Shown here piece after piece: positions 5,916 through 7,613 of a DNA stretch of 7,613 nucleotides (the stretch's first letter is position 1; every line of letters starts with the position of its first letter). The notes below the pieces were generated by a model, which saw nothing but the letters and a program-made list of their open reading frames with translations, was not told the DNA's origin and searched no databases. This DNA comes from Pseudomonadales bacterium (GTDB lineage Bacteria > Pseudomonadota > Gammaproteobacteria > Pseudomonadales > Azotimanducaceae). The stretch covers positions 1 to 7,613 of the forward strand of contig JAKUTI010000123.1 in the NCBI GenBank assembly GCA_022448765.1. Direction: 5' to 3'. Position numbers and translations under genes: made by a program.

Positions 5916-6818
5916 ATGAAGAAGATTCGTGTTGCAACAAGGAAAAGTGAGCTAGCGTTATGGCAGGCGAGGCATGTTAGATCACTGCTAACGCAAAGTG
6001 ATGTCGACTTCGATATTGAAATTGTTGGTTTTACCACCGAGGGCGACATTCGCCGGGAGGGGCGTCTTCAAGACATCGGCGGTAAAGGTCTTTTCACCCA
6101 AGAACTAGAACGAGCGTTGAGTGAACATCAGGTCGATTTAGCAGTTCACAGCATGAAGGACGTCCCGGTAATTCTCGACGCATCGTTCGGTGTTATGGCG
6201 GCCGGTGAGAGAGCGGACGCTCGCGATGCATTGGTTGGCGCAGACAGCATTCTTAAGTTATCCAAGGGCAGCCGAGTCGGGTCATCGAGCGGTCGCCGGG
6301 CTGCGCAATTGGTGAGACAGAATCGGGACATAAATATTGTTCCTGTTCGAGGAAATGTGGGAACTCGTCTGGAAAAGCTACGTCGGGGTGAATTCGATGC
6401 CTTACTTCTGGCAAGTGCGGGGCTCGACCGCCTAGGTCTTGGCGCTGAAATAGGGCAGCGCTTGGATACAGAGTTCTGCGTGCCTGCAGCTGGACAAGGC
6501 GCATTGGCGATTGAGTTCTTGAGGGAACGCGAAGACATCGCGTCAATTGCTGCTACGTTGTGCACAGAGCATGTCGCGAGGGCGATCGAATCGGAAAGAC
6601 TGGTGGTTAAGCGGCTAGGCGCTGATTGCAATATGCCGCTTGGTGTCTATTGCCGGCCCAAGGAAGCGGGGTTTTGCATTACCGCGACACTTTTGACGGA
6701 GACGGGTGATCGATGTTTGCGCGTCGAGAAAATCGGCAAAAATGCGATTGATTTGGCCGAAGACGTTGCGGAAACGTTGTTGGCGATGGGTGCGAAGGAA
6801 CTAATTGACGCCGGATGA
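5916..6818 (+). CDS. hemC: Porphobilinogen deaminase (hydroxymethylbilane synthase)
   Basis: Joins four porphobilinogen molecules into the linear tetrapyrrole hydroxymethylbilane, using a covalently bound dipyrromethane cofactor, in heme and siroheme synthesis. The 300-residue length is normal (E. coli about 313). Visible motifs are the N-terminal RVATRKSELALWQA, FTTEGD (39-44), the catalytic aspartate in HSMKDVP (Asp82), VPVRGNVGTRLEKL (142-155) and AAGQGALAIE (191-200). The cofactor attachment cysteine is Cys238 in LGADCNMPLGVY. The ATG agrees with the family N-terminus (MKKIRVATRKS), although no clear Shine-Dalgarno precedes it. The product feeds directly into HemD, whose gene overlaps the stop by four bases (ATGA), indicating coupled translation. 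It is divergent from argH. No truncation or missing catalytic residue is seen. Confidence 0.97.
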   Translation: MKKIRVATRKSELALWQARHVRSLLTQSDVDFDIEIVGFTTEGDIRREGRLQDIGGKGLFTQELERALSEHQVDLAVHSMKDVPVILDASFGVMAAGERADARDALVGADSILKLSKGSRVGSSSGRRAAQLVRQNRDINIVPVRGNVGTRLEKLRRGEFDALLLASAGLDRLGLGAEIGQRLDTEFCVPAAGQGALAIEFLREREDIASIAATLCTEHVARAIESERLVVKRLGADCNMPLGVYCRPKEAGFCITATLLTETGDRCLRVEKIGKNAIDLAEDVAETLLAMGAKELIDAG

Positions 6819-7501
6819 CTTGCGTTTGGATCACGCGGTCCGAGCCCGGCGCTGGTCGCTTGGAGCGAGCCTTAAACGAGGCGGGGTTTCAATCGGTAAA
6901 TGCCCCTGTGTTGACAACTGAGGTGGTCAGAGGAATAGCGCCATCGGAAGAGTTCGATGTCACCGTGTTCTTGTCTGAGCACGCCGTTAAATACGCGATC
7001 GAAGGAAAATGGCGTTCCGCTGCGCCGGTAGTCGCAGTCGGTCCGACTACTGCCGATGCGCTTCGGTCAGCAGGTCTTCAACCGGTTCACCCCGGGCAAG
7101 CTTCGTCGGAAGGGGTTTTCGAGCTGTTCGAGCAACAGTACTCTGACGTGCAGAGCGTACTAATAGTCGCGGGTGCAGGTGGGCGTGAGGACTTAGCCAA
7201 GTGGCTCAAAGACAAAGGGGTTCGGGTGCGTACATGGATCACGTACCGGCGAATTCTGCTCCGACCGTTCGTCGACATCGGTGGGTGCGACGCGGTTGTT
7301 GTGTCTAGCGCTGAAGCGCTTTCGAGAATCGCCGAGCTATGTTTCGAGTACGCTAATATTGATGAAGATCAATTATCGGTTTTGGTGCCCTCCGATCGCG
7401 TAGCAGAAGTCGCGGCGTCTTTTGGGTTCTCAAGAATCTTTAATTGCGATGGCGCCGACCCTCAAGCGGTCGTCGCGACGCTTATAGACCAAGCACTTTG
7501 A
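6815..7501 (+). CDS. hemD: Uroporphyrinogen-III synthase
   Basis: Cyclises hydroxymethylbilane with inversion of ring D to uroporphyrinogen III, the branch point for heme, siroheme and cobalamin. It has 228 residues, slightly shorter than E. coli (246). This family is poorly conserved, so the call rests on several weak signatures in order plus the position after hemC. These are WITRSEPGAGRLERAL at the N-terminus, NAPVL (29-33), FLSEHAVKYA (52-61), VAVGPTTADAL (73-83), ASSEGVFEL (96-104), LIVAGAGGREDL (116-127), YRR (144-146) and VVVSSAEAL (161-169). These match the two-domain HemD fold with the active-site cleft between domains. The ATG lies inside the hemC stop (ATGA), and the absence of a well-placed Shine-Dalgarno suggests termination-reinitiation. 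Neither hemX nor hemY follows, unlike in E. coli; convergent rho begins 8 bases later. Confidence 0.93.
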   Translation: MTCVWITRSEPGAGRLERALNEAGFQSVNAPVLTTEVVRGIAPSEEFDVTVFLSEHAVKYAIEGKWRSAAPVVAVGPTTADALRSAGLQPVHPGQASSEGVFELFEQQYSDVQSVLIVAGAGGREDLAKWLKDKGVRVRTWITYRRILLRPFVDIGGCDAVVVSSAEALSRIAELCFEYANIDEDQLSVLVPSDRVAEVAASFGFSRIFNCDGADPQAVVATLIDQAL

Positions 7502-7509
7502 TCGAGATT

Positions 7510-7613
7510 CTATCGGCCACCCTTCATCGACGAAAAGAACTCCTCGTTAGTCTTTGTGTCTTTTAACTTATCGGACATGAATTCGATTGCGGCGATGTCG
7601 TCCATATCGTGCA
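7510..7613 (-). CDS. rho: Transcription termination factor Rho, C-terminal end (cut by window edge)
   Basis: The last 33 codons and the TAG stop of a minus-strand gene entering from the right. The residues read HDMDDIAAIEFMSDKLKDTK and continue TNEEFFSSMKGGR. They align well with the Rho C-terminus (E. coli ends MDEIDAMEFLINKLAMTKTN then DDFFEMMKRS). Rho is a hexameric RNA-dependent ATPase that terminates transcription at unstructured C-rich transcripts. The ATPase and RNA-binding domains lie outside the window, so integrity cannot be judged. The gene faces hemD with only 8 bases between the stop codons and no room for a separate terminator. Confidence 0.9.
   Translation of the reverse strand, partial: HDMDDIAAIEFMSDKLKDTKTNEEFFSSMKGGR

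Noticed and set aside
6146..6631. Open frame of 161 codons on the minus strand inside hemC
   Set aside because: Antisense shadow of a complete hemC; the serine/arginine-rich composition reflects hemC codon use.

Overview
The window is an ordinary-looking stretch of gammaproteobacterial chromosome carrying housekeeping genes. It has no mobile element, CRISPR array, rRNA or tRNA that I can see. The class is inferred from gene content and order: the run lptM-lysA-dapF-DUF484-xerC-HAD hydrolase is the arrangement known from Pseudomonas-type gammaproteobacteria (Escherichia coli has the same run without lysA), and argH, hemC, hemD and rho lie nearby in the same groups. I cannot name a genus. Base composition looks close to balanced and even across the genes, with no sign of recent transfer.

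Region 1 (1-4204, minus strand) is one tight operon, read right to left. It starts with lptM, a 32-residue lipoprotein gene of the LPS translocon. Then come lysA and dapF, the last two steps of diaminopimelate/lysine synthesis, in inverse order of reaction. Next are a DUF484/GAF-like protein and xerC, the chromosome dimer resolution recombinase. Last is the start of a YigB-like HAD phosphatase, cut by the window edge. Neighbours are 2 to 17 bases apart or overlap by 4 bases, which suggests translational coupling. A sigma70-like promoter sits just before lptM.

Region 2 (4280-5662, minus strand) is argH, the last enzyme of arginine synthesis. It has its own near-perfect extended -10 promoter. 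It lies directly upstream of the lptM operon and could read into it, because no terminator is visible between them.

Region 3 (5663-5915) is a 253-base divergent intergenic region. It holds the argH promoter, presumably the hemC promoter, and a 27-codon open frame of uncertain meaning.

Region 4 (5916-7501, plus strand) is hemC-hemD, two consecutive steps of tetrapyrrole synthesis, overlapping by 4 bases. Region 5 (7510-7613, minus strand) is the 3' end of rho, convergent with hemD and only 8 bases from it.

The item most easily missed is lptM. No novel defence or mobile system was found; the findings below are mostly small regulatory or microprotein questions.
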